Source: Rhodococcoides fascians A25f (lineage in GTDB: Bacteria > Actinomycetota > Actinomycetes > Mycobacteriales > Mycobacteriaceae). Taken from it: 64,000 nt of DNA. The notes under the pieces were generated by a model. The model was not told the DNA's origin and did no database searches. It saw nothing but the letters and a program-made list of their open reading frames with translations. Shown piece by piece: positions 34,168 to 42,660 of this stretch. The position numbers and the translations under genes were made by a program. The DNA lies in the NCBI RefSeq assembly GCF_000760935.2, contig NZ_CP049744.1, positions 1,736,001 through 1,800,000 on the forward strand, read 5' to 3'. Within the stretch, counting starts at the first letter, position 1; each line of letters begins with the position of its first letter.

Positions 34168-35655
34168 TCAGTTCGCCGTCACCGAGATCTTCGGGTAGCC
34201 GGTGGCTCCGTCGGGAACGGTGTCGGCGGTCTTGTTGGTCTGCAGTTCTCCGGCAGAGTTGGTGGCGCGGGCTCGGATGGAATGCTGGCCCGCAGCCAGA
34301 TCGAGCTCGACCGTCCATTGCCGCCAGGTGTCCTTGGAGTACTCCTCCGAGAGCGTGGCCGGCACCCAATTGCCCTCGTCCACCTGCACTTCCACGCCCT
34401 CGATACCGGTGTGCTGATTCCAGGCGACGCCCGCGACTACCGACTTCCCGGCGGGCACCGAGCTGCCCGATCGCGGGGTGTCGATGCGCGAGGCGGTCTT
34501 GATCGGTCCTAGAGCGCCCCAGCCTCGATCGGTCCAATACGCCGTCACCGTGTCGAAGCGGGTGATCTCGATGTCGGTGACCCATTTGGTCGCCGAGACG
34601 TATCCGTACAGACCCGGAACGACGAGCCGCGCCGGGTAGCCGTGCTCGACGGGCAGCGGTGCACCGTTCATCCCCACCGCCAGTAAGGCATCGCGGCCGT
34701 CGAGCAGAACCTCCAGGGGAGTGCCCGCGGTGAAGGCGTCACTGCTCGACGACAGAGCCATGTCGGCATCCGGCGAAATGCCTGCTTCCTCGAGAATGTC
34801 CTCGAGCGGGTAGCCGATCCACGTCGCGTTGCCCACGAGGTCGCCGCCGACGATGTTCGACACACAGGTCAGGGTGACCGTCTTCTCGACGGCCTGGCGC
34901 TGCGCCAGATCGGCGAACGTCAGCTCGATCTCGCGGTCGACCATGCCGTGTATCCGCAGCGACCACGTATCCGACGCCACCCGCGGCACGACCAACGCGG
35001 TATCGATGCGGTAGAAGTCCTCGTTCGGGGTGATGTACGACGCGAGGCCGTCGATCTGCAGATCTGCCCCGGCCGGTATCGGGGGCTGCGGCGTCGGGGT
35101 CGGAAGCATGAAGCCGAGTCGATCGGCGGTGACGGCGCGCGCCGAGGTGAGCATCCGTCCGGCCGTCCCGGCGACCACACCGAGTACCGCGGCACCGGCG
35201 GCGAGGGTCAGGAAGCTGCGACGGTTCATGCCCTCGGTCGCCGGGGTGGCGGCTCCGATGAGGGCGTGCAGCACGACGATGGCGACGATGACGCCGCCGA
35301 TGGTCGGGACTGCGTAGAAGGCCGTTGCGTCGGGTCGCGTCACCGCCGCGAGTACGCCGAGAACGCCCAGTGCTGCGAACACCACAGCACCGATCGGTTT
35401 GCGGGCGATGCCTGCTGCGGCGGCGATAGCAGCGATCACCACGGCCATGCCGACGAACAGGGCGAGCTTGTCGGAGGTGCCGAACGTGTCGATGGCCCAT
35501 TCACGGATCGGGGCCGGACTGTTGTCGACGGCCGAGGACCCGACGGCCGTCAGTGGCGACGAGTTCGGTCCGATGGGGACGGCGATCAATTCACCGACAC
35601 CGAGGACGACTCCGGCGGCGATGATGCCGGACAGCGCGCGTTTACCTGTGCTCAC
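34168..35655 (-). CDS. Membrane-anchored sulfite-oxidase-family molybdopterin oxidoreductase with internal Tat motif
   Basis: The 495-residue protein has four N-terminal membrane helices (about 8-30, 63-82, 87-105, 115-137). A twin-arginine motif NRRSFLTLA at 144-152 is followed by a hydrophobic helix, then a soluble SUOX/YedY-like domain. The Moco-binding Cys is C264 in TLTCVSNIVGGDLVGN, and a C-terminal Ig-like Mo-oxidase dimerisation domain begins near 400. It probably oxidises a sulfur or other substrate outside the membrane. The GTG at 35653-35655 is chosen; the preceding open frame lacks family similarity. The short 3-base gap to GGAG is unusual. Confidence 0.88.
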   Translation of the reverse strand: MSTGKRALSGIIAAGVVLGVGELIAVPIGPNSSPLTAVGSSAVDNSPAPIREWAIDTFGTSDKLALFVGMAVVIAAIAAAAGIARKPIGAVVFAALGVLGVLAAVTRPDATAFYAVPTIGGVIVAIVVLHALIGAATPATEGMNRRSFLTLAAGAAVLGVVAGTAGRMLTSARAVTADRLGFMLPTPTPQPPIPAGADLQIDGLASYITPNEDFYRIDTALVVPRVASDTWSLRIHGMVDREIELTFADLAQRQAVEKTVTLTCVSNIVGGDLVGNATWIGYPLEDILEEAGISPDADMALSSSSDAFTAGTPLEVLLDGRDALLAVGMNGAPLPVEHGYPARLVVPGLYGYVSATKWVTDIEITRFDTVTAYWTDRGWGALGPIKTASRIDTPRSGSSVPAGKSVVAGVAWNQHTGIEGVEVQVDEGNWVPATLSEEYSKDTWRQWTVELDLAAGQHSIRARATNSAGELQTNKTADTVPDGATGYPKISVTAN

Positions 35656-35699
35656 TCGCTCCAATGTAAGCGTGCGCGGAGTGGCTGCGTGCACGGGAC

Positions 35700-35755
35700 G
35701 CTCCACTCGAGGCGTTGGCCTGGGGAAACCCACTCCGAGGTCGCAGGAGTGGAGC
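35700..35755 (-). terminator. Possible hairpin after the lactone oxidase gene
   Basis: GCTCCACTC (35700-35708) pairs with GAGTGGAGC (35747-35755) across 38 bases. It lies 36 bp past the oxidase stop and 45 bp before the molybdoenzyme start on the same strand. The right arm read on the other strand (GCTCCACTCCT) resembles the end of the dispersed repeat at 31151. Confidence 0.35.
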
Positions 35756-35790
35756 AGAAATTGCGCCGCAACGTTACGCCGGTCGACCGC

Positions 35791-37104
35791 TCAGGACAGC
35801 AGGTGTTCGAGGTACTCGCTGCCGAACACCTTGTGCGGGTCCATCGAATCGCGGATGCGGAGGAAATCGTCGAAGTGCTCGCAGGAATCACGCAGTTGGT
35901 CGCCGCCGAGGGAGTGCAGTTTGCCCCAGTGTGGCCGGCCGCCGACGCTGCGGCAGATGTCCTCGACGGCGTCGAAGTAGTCGCGGTGATCGCGGCGGTG
36001 GTACTGGTGCACGGCGATGTAGGCCGTCGGGCGCCCGTAGGCCGTGGAGAGCCAGATGTCGTCGGCGGCGGCGAATCGTACTTCGACGGGAAACGCGATG
36101 GACATCGAAGACTGCTCGAGCCAGCGATCCACCTCGCGCAGCACCCGGCCGATCTCGGATGCCGGCACCGCATACTCCATCTCGACGAATCTGACCGTCC
36201 GCGAGGATGCGAACACTCGGTACGAGCGATCGGTGTACTCGCGGGCCGACAGTGCCCGGGCCGAGACCGCGTTGAGTCGAGGAATCAGGGCCGGCACCCG
36301 CGTCACCATGCGGTTGAGCCCCTCGAAGACCGTGTTGGACAGCAGCTCGTCGTCGAGGTACGAGCGCACCTTTCCCAGCGGGCGCAGCACGGCGTCTCCG
36401 GGCATGCGGGTGTTGCGTTTGGTCAGCACACGGTCGGTGTGTGGAAACCAGTAGAACTCGAAGTGGTCGACGGCAGCAACGGTGGTTTCGAGCTCGGCGA
36501 GCGTTGCCGTCAGCGTCGACGGTTCCTCGACGGCCCGCAGGGCGAACGCCGGAACGCAGTCGAGCGTGACTCGGGTGATGACGCCGAGCGCACCGAGGCC
36601 GATGCGGGCCGCGTCGAACAGCTCCGTGTTCTCGTCGCGGGAGCACCGGACGAGCCGGCCGTCCGCGGTCATCAGCTCCAGCGCATGCACCTGAGTGGCG
36701 ATGCCGCCGAAGCGGGCACCGGTTCCGTGGGTGCCCGTGGAGATGGCTCCCGCAACGGACTGTTCGTCGATGTCGCCGAGGTTGGTCATGGCCAGGCCGA
36801 GATCCCACAGCCGCGCGGTCAGCTCGCGCAGCCGAGTGCCGGCGAGCACCGTCACCCGGGCGGAACCGTCGTCGTCGCGGACGACCGATTCGATCCCACG
36901 CAAGGAATCGAGGCTGATCTGAACGCCGTCGGTGACAGCGATCGGAGTGAAGGAGTGACCGGCCCCGACGCATCGCACCGACCGAGACCGATCGACGGCG
37001 CCCCGAAGAACGCTGCGCACTTCGTCCACCGATGCGGGCTCGGCACGATGCGCCGGATATGCCTGCTGATTGCCCGCCCAGTTCTGCCACGACCGCTCGA
37101 TCAT
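35791..37104 (-). CDS. FAD-linked D-arabinono/L-gulono-1,4-lactone oxidase-type enzyme
   Basis: The 437-residue VAO-family flavoprotein has a PP-loop with GAGHSFTP at 47-54; His50 is the usual covalent-flavin position. It also has DIDEQSVAGAISTGTHG, an ALO-type substrate domain, and HWGK near the C-terminus, the ALO family signature. It resembles the mycobacterial Rv1771 gulonolactone dehydrogenase. The ATG at 37102-37104 fits the family N-terminus (WQNWAGNQ); earlier starts would run into the divergent tetR promoter. It faces a TetR gene and may be regulated by it. Confidence 0.9.
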   Translation of the reverse strand: MIERSWQNWAGNQQAYPAHRAEPASVDEVRSVLRGAVDRSRSVRCVGAGHSFTPIAVTDGVQISLDSLRGIESVVRDDDGSARVTVLAGTRLRELTARLWDLGLAMTNLGDIDEQSVAGAISTGTHGTGARFGGIATQVHALELMTADGRLVRCSRDENTELFDAARIGLGALGVITRVTLDCVPAFALRAVEEPSTLTATLAELETTVAAVDHFEFYWFPHTDRVLTKRNTRMPGDAVLRPLGKVRSYLDDELLSNTVFEGLNRMVTRVPALIPRLNAVSARALSAREYTDRSYRVFASSRTVRFVEMEYAVPASEIGRVLREVDRWLEQSSMSIAFPVEVRFAAADDIWLSTAYGRPTAYIAVHQYHRRDHRDYFDAVEDICRSVGGRPHWGKLHSLGGDQLRDSCEHFDDFLRIRDSMDPHKVFGSEYLEHLLS

Positions 37105-37117
37105 CGAATCACTATCG

Positions 37118-37164
37118 CACTCCCGAAACCGCAGGGTCGTTCCGCAGGCTCCACTCCCGAAACC
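37118..37164. repeat. 13-bp direct repeat flanking a dispersed repeat, lactone-oxidase/tetR region
   Basis: CACTCCCGAAACC occurs at 37118-37130 and 37152-37164 (34-bp period). The copies bracket most of the 24-bp dispersed repeat at 37134-37157, which is identical to 31151-31174. It could be a target-site-like duplication or paired regulator sites in the divergent promoter. Confidence 0.6.
37134..37157. repeat. Dispersed repeat, copy 3 (24 bp, identical to 31151-31174)
   Basis: The exact second copy of the GGGTCGTTCCGCAGGCTC-led 24-mer lies in the divergent promoter of the lactone oxidase and tetR genes, 6 kb from the first copy. Confidence 0.75.
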
Positions 37165-37227
37165 TCGGGTTCGCGCCCCGTGGATCAATATGGGGCACAG
37201 ACTTCGGCAGCCCCCTAGTATCGGGTC

Positions 37228-37869
37228 ATGCAATCGAGGCTGCCCGCGGATGTGCGACGCGCACAACTGGTGCAGTCGGCGATCGACGTCGCCGAGCGGG
37301 TGGGTATCGAGTCCCTGACGGTGCGCGCGCTCTCAGAGTACGCCGACGTCACCAAGGGCATCGTGCAGTACCACTTCGAGACCAAGCAGGATTTGGTGAT
37401 CGCGATGGGGGAGCACCTCATCGTCGACGTCACCGAGATTCTCCACGCGGCGCTGGACAGCGCTGTCGGTACCCGAGAATTGCCAGGAGTTCGGGGTCTG
37501 CGCGAGCTGGTGCACGGCGGGCTGAGCGCAGTGTGGTTGTTGATCGAGAAGTCGCCGGATCGGCAGTTGCTCGCATACGAGATCAAGACCTACCTGCTGC
37601 GGCATCGCGCGCTCGGGTCCGCCACCGCGGCCGAGATCGCCAATGGTCAGTACCGGATTCGGGACTCCGAGGCCCGGTTGTTCTTCGAGAAGTGCTCCGA
37701 TCACACCGGCACGAGATGGCTCGAGCCGGTGGAGTCGATCGCGCGTTTCGGGATGGCGACGCTCGACGGGCTGGTGCTGCGGTGGCTGGTCGACGGTGAC
37801 GACCTCGAGGTGCTGGCTCAGATCGACGACCTGTCCGGGCTGATCGCGGGCAAAGCCCTGGACCGTTGA
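37228..37869 (+). CDS. TetR-family transcriptional regulator
   Basis: The 213-residue protein has an N-terminal helix-turn-helix at about 30-55 (LTVRALSEYADVTKGIVQYHF) and a C-terminal all-helical sensor domain. It is divergent from the lactone oxidase and 76 bp upstream of the deaminase/aldolase gene. Both neighbours are natural targets. The intergenic side holds direct repeats at 37118-37164, and an AACC-TCG-GGTT inverted repeat overlaps the second copy. Confidence 0.88.
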   Translation: MQSRLPADVRRAQLVQSAIDVAERVGIESLTVRALSEYADVTKGIVQYHFETKQDLVIAMGEHLIVDVTEILHAALDSAVGTRELPGVRGLRELVHGGLSAVWLLIEKSPDRQLLAYEIKTYLLRHRALGSATAAEIANGQYRIRDSEARLFFEKCSDHTGTRWLEPVESIARFGMATLDGLVLRWLVDGDDLEVLAQIDDLSGLIAGKALDR

Positions 37870-37945
37870 GTGCTCGCCGGGACTTCTCGGCTGCGGAGTG
37901 TTTGACTGTGTGGGCCCGGCAACGACGACGAAGGAATGTTGAAGT

Positions 37946-39160
37946 ATGAGTTCGATCGCCGGTGTCGTCACCTCCGACACGACACCACTCTCTCGGATAG
38001 CCGCTGCCACCGAGGGTCTCGAATCTCCCTTGGCTGCAGTCGATTCGGTCGCTCTCGATGCCAATGCGGCGGCGCTGCGAGCGCGAGCGAAGGGGGTGCC
38101 GATTCGGATCGCCAGCAAGTCAGTGCGCTGCCGAGCCGTCCTCGATCGGGTGCTCGCAACAGAAGGCGTGAGCGGGGTCATGGCGTACTCGCTGCGTGAG
38201 GCGGTGTGGCTCGCGCGCCAGGGGGTCGAGGACATCCTGATGGGCTATCCGAGTGTCGACCGCACGGCTCTCGCCGAGGTCGTCAACGATCGAGTTCTGT
38301 CGGGTCGCATCACACTGATGGTCGACGACGTCGCGCAATTGGACATCGTGCGCGACGCCACCCGCAGCGACCTTCTCAAGCCCCGTATCTGTATCGATGT
38401 CGATGCCTCGCTGCGGATCGGGCCGCTGCACATCGGGGTCAGGCGTTCTCCGCTGCGCGATCCCGAGCAGGTTGCCGCCTTCGCGCGGGTGGCGCACTCG
38501 CGGGGGTTCCGGGTCGTCGGTCTGATGTTCTACGAGGCGCAGATCGCCGGTGTGCCTGATTCCAATGTCGCGGTGGAGTGGATGAAGTCGCTGTCGTCCC
38601 GTGAGATCTCCACGCGCAGAAGGGCAGTGGTCGAGGCGGTGTCCGCGGCGGTGGGTCACATCGAGATCGTCAACAGCGGCGGCACCGGGTCGATCGACTT
38701 CTCGGCCGCCGATCCGGTCGTCACCGAGGTCACCGCCGGATCGGGTCTGTTCGCGCCGACGCTGTTCGACCGGTATCGCGCCTTCTCTGCCGAGCCGTCG
38801 CTGTTCTTCGCTCTGTCCGCGGTGCGCAAGCCGACCCCGCAGATCGCAACGTTGTTCGGTGGTGGCTACATCGCGTCGGGTCCTGCGTCGGGGTCCCGAT
38901 CCCCGAGGCCGGTGGCGTGGTCGAGAAAGGCCGCCGGAGTAGTGACGTCCGGGCTGAAGCTACTGCGCAACGAGGGTGCCGGTGAGGTGCAGACTCCGGT
39001 GAGCGGGGCCGACGAGGTGCACATCGGTGATCGCGTCTGGTTCCGGCACGCCAAGGCGGGCGAGCTGTGCGAGCGATTCGACACCCTGCATCTGGTGCAC
39101 GCCGACGGATCTGTCGAGCCGGTCCCCACCTACCGCGGCGAGGGTATGGCGTTCGGCTGA
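37946..39160 (+). CDS. PLP-dependent amino acid deaminase/aldolase (alanine-racemase fold)
   Basis: The 404-residue protein has an N-terminal fold-III barrel with the PLP-binding lysine K58 in RIASKSVRC, then LMFYEAQIAG and NSGGTGS (phosphate-binding), and a C-terminal beta domain ending in YRGEGMAFG. It belongs to the D-threonine aldolase/D-serine dehydratase-like group annotated as amino acid deaminase/aldolase. The true substrate is not established. It is preceded by GAAGGA about 11 bases before the ATG. Its last 31 bp overlap the convergent nuclease-helicase gene. Confidence 0.85.
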   Translation: MSSIAGVVTSDTTPLSRIAAATEGLESPLAAVDSVALDANAAALRARAKGVPIRIASKSVRCRAVLDRVLATEGVSGVMAYSLREAVWLARQGVEDILMGYPSVDRTALAEVVNDRVLSGRITLMVDDVAQLDIVRDATRSDLLKPRICIDVDASLRIGPLHIGVRRSPLRDPEQVAAFARVAHSRGFRVVGLMFYEAQIAGVPDSNVAVEWMKSLSSREISTRRRAVVEAVSAAVGHIEIVNSGGTGSIDFSAADPVVTEVTAGSGLFAPTLFDRYRAFSAEPSLFFALSAVRKPTPQIATLFGGGYIASGPASGSRSPRPVAWSRKAAGVVTSGLKLLRNEGAGEVQTPVSGADEVHIGDRVWFRHAKAGELCERFDTLHLVHADGSVEPVPTYRGEGMAFG

Positions 39161-42100
39161 ATTCCGTTCTCGCACAGGCTCATGAACGTGCCTAGGGTGA
39201 CGAGCCCGGCCGGGGTCGACGGCAAGTACTGAGTCAGTGCTCGCGATCGGATCAGGATCGCGGCCCACTGACCGCGTGAGACGGCGACGTTGAGTCGGTT
39301 GCGCGAGAGCAGAAACGACATGCCACGCGGAACGTCCTCGATCGCCGATGCCGCCATCGAGATCAACACCACCGGGGCCTGTCGGCCCTGGAACTTGTCG
39401 ACGGTTCCGACCGAGACGTCACCCAGTCCGGCGGCCGCGAGACGCTCGAGGATGACGGCGACCTGAGCGTTGTAGGCCGCGACGACGAGAAAGTCGGACT
39501 GCTCCATCGGCCGCACGCCGTCGAACGACTCGGGGTTGCTCCACGATCGACCCAGGAGACCCTGCACTCGTGCGACGATCTCGTCGGCCTCTTCCACCGA
39601 GTCCGTGGAGTTACCGTGATGGTCCAGATAGACGGTGTGCAGGCCGGGCTCCAGCCCTGACAGCGACCGAGACTGTGTGACAGCCTTGTTGGACTGCAGT
39701 TTGCCCTCGTACGACAGCGCCGAGACGGGCGCGCACAGATCCGGATGCATCCGCCACGTCGTCGCCAGGAAGTACCCGCGATCGGCGGGCAGCGTCGGGT
39801 GACCGTCGGTGATCCAGCCCAGGGCGGATTCGTCGACGAGTTCGGGGTGGGTGCCCTGACTGACCTGCGGCAGCTGTGCCGGGTCGCCGAGCAGCAACAG
39901 GTTGCGGGCAGACACCGAGACGGCGATGGTGTTGGCCAGCGAGAACTGCCCGGCCTCGTCGACGACCAGCAGATCCAGGGCCCCGCGCGGTATCCGGCCG
40001 GGGTTGGAGAAGTCCCAGGCGGTCCCGCCGATGACGCAGCCCTGCTCGGCGTCGGTGACGAAACGGGCGTAGTCGGTGGGTTCGACGACGGTGTGAGCGG
40101 TCGGGGCCTTCTTGCCCACCTTGGCCGGGTCCACCCCGGCGGCCACGATGGTGTCCAACAGATTGTTCACCACGTGATGAGACTGGCCCACCACGCCGAT
40201 GCGCCAGTGATGGACGTCGACCAGTTCGGCGATCACTCGCGCGGCGGTGTAGGTCTTCCCGGTCCCGGGTGGGCCCTGAACGGCCACGTAGGAGTTCGCC
40301 AGATCCAGCAGCGCTGCGGTGACCGCAGCTGCGTAGTCGTGGCCCCGGACCGCGGGAAGGCCTTTGCCGGAACGGGTTCGGGGCGCAGACAGCGTCAGCA
40401 GATCGGCGATGGCCGTACGCGGAAGGTGGGGCAGCGCAGCGCTGACCTCGGTGGCCGCTGCGACGATCGCCTCTTCGAGGTATTTGGTCGCGGGCGGCGG
40501 CTCGGGCGCCGTCGCGATGGGAAAGTCGGTGTATTCGGTCACACCCTTGCGTAGGTTCTCCTGCACGACGACCATGTCGAGGGTGCCCTCGTAGCCGGTC
40601 TGCACGATCTCGACCGATGTCGTCGCGCGATGGGTAGGTTGCTGTTTCGGCAGCCCTTCCGGGGCCGGTTCTGCGTAGAGGAGTTTGACCTTCGAGCCCC
40701 CGAGCACGCCGTTGCTCAGATGTCCCAGCAGCTTGATCTGTCGTCGTCGAACACGCTGTGTGGGTGCCGTTTTCATCCAGTCGTGCACCAGTTCCGCGCG
40801 TTCGACTTTCAACACGTCTGCCGCGTCGGCCCATTCGTCCAGTGGGTGGGTCAAGCGATCGAAGTGGGCCCACCAGAACGGCTTTCGCTCGCGGCGGTGG
40901 TAGCCGATGGCACCGGCGAACAGGGCCACGGCCTGCTGCGTCGGGGTGCGGTCCCAGGGCAGTCCCGCGTACTCGGCAAGGTCGAGTTCCAGCGGGCTCG
41001 CGGTGTCGGAGGCGCTCTTGTCGAGGTCGAGCTCCTGGTTCACCCGCGGCGGAACACCGGCGTCCGATGCGCGTTCGAGCAACCAATCGCGAAGTCGCAG
41101 AGTCGATTCGCAGTCGGTGCGGTTGTACTCGGCAATATCCGCCAGAAGAGAGGCGGCCTCGTCGTCCTTGCCCTGATCCCGCAGATCGCACCAGTTCGCG
41201 TATTCGACGATCGATGCGGCGGCGTCGGTGACGTCTCCGTCGCGGGAGGCGGGCATGTACAGCGGTTCGAGTTTCTTGATGCTGTAGGACCGAGCTCCGA
41301 TGCGTACTGCAGACCGGACAACGGGATACAGGTCTACCAATACGTTGTCCCGCAGCAGGTTGTCGACGGCGTCCTCGCCCACTCCGTAGCGCCCGGCGAG
41401 ACGCAGCAGCGCGGTCTTCTCGTACGGCGCGTAGTGGTAGACGTGCATGTGGGGGTAGGCGGCGCGGCGTGCGGAGACGTAGTCGAGGAAGTCGATCAGG
41501 GCACGGCGTTCCTGTGCGCGATCGTGCGCCCAGAACGGAAGGAACTCGCCGTCGGCGGTGTAGACGCCGAACAGGTACTCGAGCCCCCACTCGCTACTCC
41601 CGGCTTCGGCCCACAGTGGATCGCCCTCGAAGTCGAATAAGATGTCGCCCGGATCGGGTTCGGGGATCACCCCGAGGGCGTCGGCGTCGAAGATCTCGAA
41701 TTCCGGTTCGCCGCTGTGCTCCTGGCGAACTTGCAGCGCCGCCTGAGCGCGCAGGTTCGCCGCTGTACGAGTGGACATCCCGTCGACGATCCCTGTCGAC
41801 GAGGCCAGCTCGTCCACCGTGGTGATTCCCGCGTCGAGCAGCTTCTCGCGGGTACTCGCGCGCATGCCGGCGACGAGAACCAGATCGCGATGCTGCTCCA
41901 CTTCGACAACGCAGGCCTCGCACTGCCCGCAACCGGAGTAGCGCGCATCGAACCAATCGACGACGGTGCCCTCGGCGTGGTGCTCGTCGAGGATGTGTTG
42001 GAGATGGTCTCGGGACTGCCGGTAGACGGGAAGTATCTCGGCGAGAGCGTGAACGGAGTCGCTGCCGTCACCGAGCACGAGGTGTACATCGTTGCTCGGA

Positions 42101-42579
42101 GTCACTCCGCCGGCCCGCAGCGCATCTGCGTACGCCGCCAACTGGAGCAGAGCCGGCACCTTCGCGTGCCGCGACAGCTTGGTGTCGTACACGCCGTAGC
42201 CCGAACCCTCAGCCACCAGAAAGTCGCAGAAGCCGAGGAACCGGCCGTCGAAGAAGGTCGCTTGGTACACCACGGGGGTGCGTGCGGTCAGCGCGGTGAA
42301 GGTTGCCCACGCGGCGTCGGCCAGTTCCTGGGCGGTGCGTCCCGGTCTGTCCATCGTCAGGACGCCGCCGGGGTAGCGCAGCTCGAAGGCTGCGAGTTGA
42401 CGCCGTTCGTGTTCGAATCCGAGTGCGGACGTGCGGTCGAGCATGGGGTCCGGTTCGGCGGCGGCGCGCGGGATCAGTCCGGTCAACCCGTCGAGTCGGC
42501 GAAGCAACGCGAATTCGCAGGACGCCGCCGCTGCGAGGTCGCTGGCGCTGTAGACGACCCGATCGCCGAGGAGGAACAC
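39130..42579 (-). CDS. Nuclease-helicase fusion: Fe-S PD-(D/E)XK nuclease, DEDD-type exonuclease and SF1 helicase (TM0106-like)
   Basis: The 1149-residue protein has four parts. (1) A RecB/Cas4-like nuclease at 1-225: H57, D119 (GFCDFL), D132-T-K134, Q146-x3-Y150, and four Cys (C21, C217, C220, C223) placed as the Cas4/AddB Fe-S clamp. (2) A helix-hairpin-helix-like stretch at about 238-262. (3) An RNase H-like exonuclease with D316-F-E318 (LFDFEGDP), YHYAPYEKTAL at 381 and D489 (NRTDCEST). (4) A superfamily-1 helicase: GPPGTGKT 769-776, DEAG 874-877 and VGTVDKFQGRQAPVV. The start is taken as GTG 42577-42579 (VFLLGDRVVYSASDL). It overlaps the convergent PLP gene by 31 bp. It is probably a DNA-processing or repair enzyme. 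Confidence 0.88.
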   Translation of the reverse strand: MFLLGDRVVYSASDLAAAASCEFALLRRLDGLTGLIPRAAAEPDPMLDRTSALGFEHERRQLAAFELRYPGGVLTMDRPGRTAQELADAAWATFTALTARTPVVYQATFFDGRFLGFCDFLVAEGSGYGVYDTKLSRHAKVPALLQLAAYADALRAGGVTPSNDVHLVLGDGSDSVHALAEILPVYRQSRDHLQHILDEHHAEGTVVDWFDARYSGCGQCEACVVEVEQHRDLVLVAGMRASTREKLLDAGITTVDELASSTGIVDGMSTRTAANLRAQAALQVRQEHSGEPEFEIFDADALGVIPEPDPGDILFDFEGDPLWAEAGSSEWGLEYLFGVYTADGEFLPFWAHDRAQERRALIDFLDYVSARRAAYPHMHVYHYAPYEKTALLRLAGRYGVGEDAVDNLLRDNVLVDLYPVVRSAVRIGARSYSIKKLEPLYMPASRDGDVTDAAASIVEYANWCDLRDQGKDDEAASLLADIAEYNRTDCESTLRLRDWLLERASDAGVPPRVNQELDLDKSASDTASPLELDLAEYAGLPWDRTPTQQAVALFAGAIGYHRRERKPFWWAHFDRLTHPLDEWADAADVLKVERAELVHDWMKTAPTQRVRRRQIKLLGHLSNGVLGGSKVKLLYAEPAPEGLPKQQPTHRATTSVEIVQTGYEGTLDMVVVQENLRKGVTEYTDFPIATAPEPPPATKYLEEAIVAAATEVSAALPHLPRTAIADLLTLSAPRTRSGKGLPAVRGHDYAAAVTAALLDLANSYVAVQGPPGTGKTYTAARVIAELVDVHHWRIGVVGQSHHVVNNLLDTIVAAGVDPAKVGKKAPTAHTVVEPTDYARFVTDAEQGCVIGGTAWDFSNPGRIPRGALDLLVVDEAGQFSLANTIAVSVSARNLLLLGDPAQLPQVSQGTHPELVDESALGWITDGHPTLPADRGYFLATTWRMHPDLCAPVSALSYEGKLQSNKAVTQSRSLSGLEPGLHTVYLDHHGNSTDSVEEADEIVARVQGLLGRSWSNPESFDGVRPMEQSDFLVVAAYNAQVAVILERLAAAGLGDVSVGTVDKFQGRQAPVVLISMAASAIEDVPRGMSFLLSRNRLNVAVSRGQWAAILIRSRALTQYLPSTPAGLVTLGTFMSLCENGIQPNAIPSPR

Positions 42580-42660
42580 AAGTGCCCACCCTAGCCATCG
42601 ACGACAGCGGCGCCGGTCACGTTGCGCGCGAATGCCGACGAGAGGAGGCAAAATGATCGA

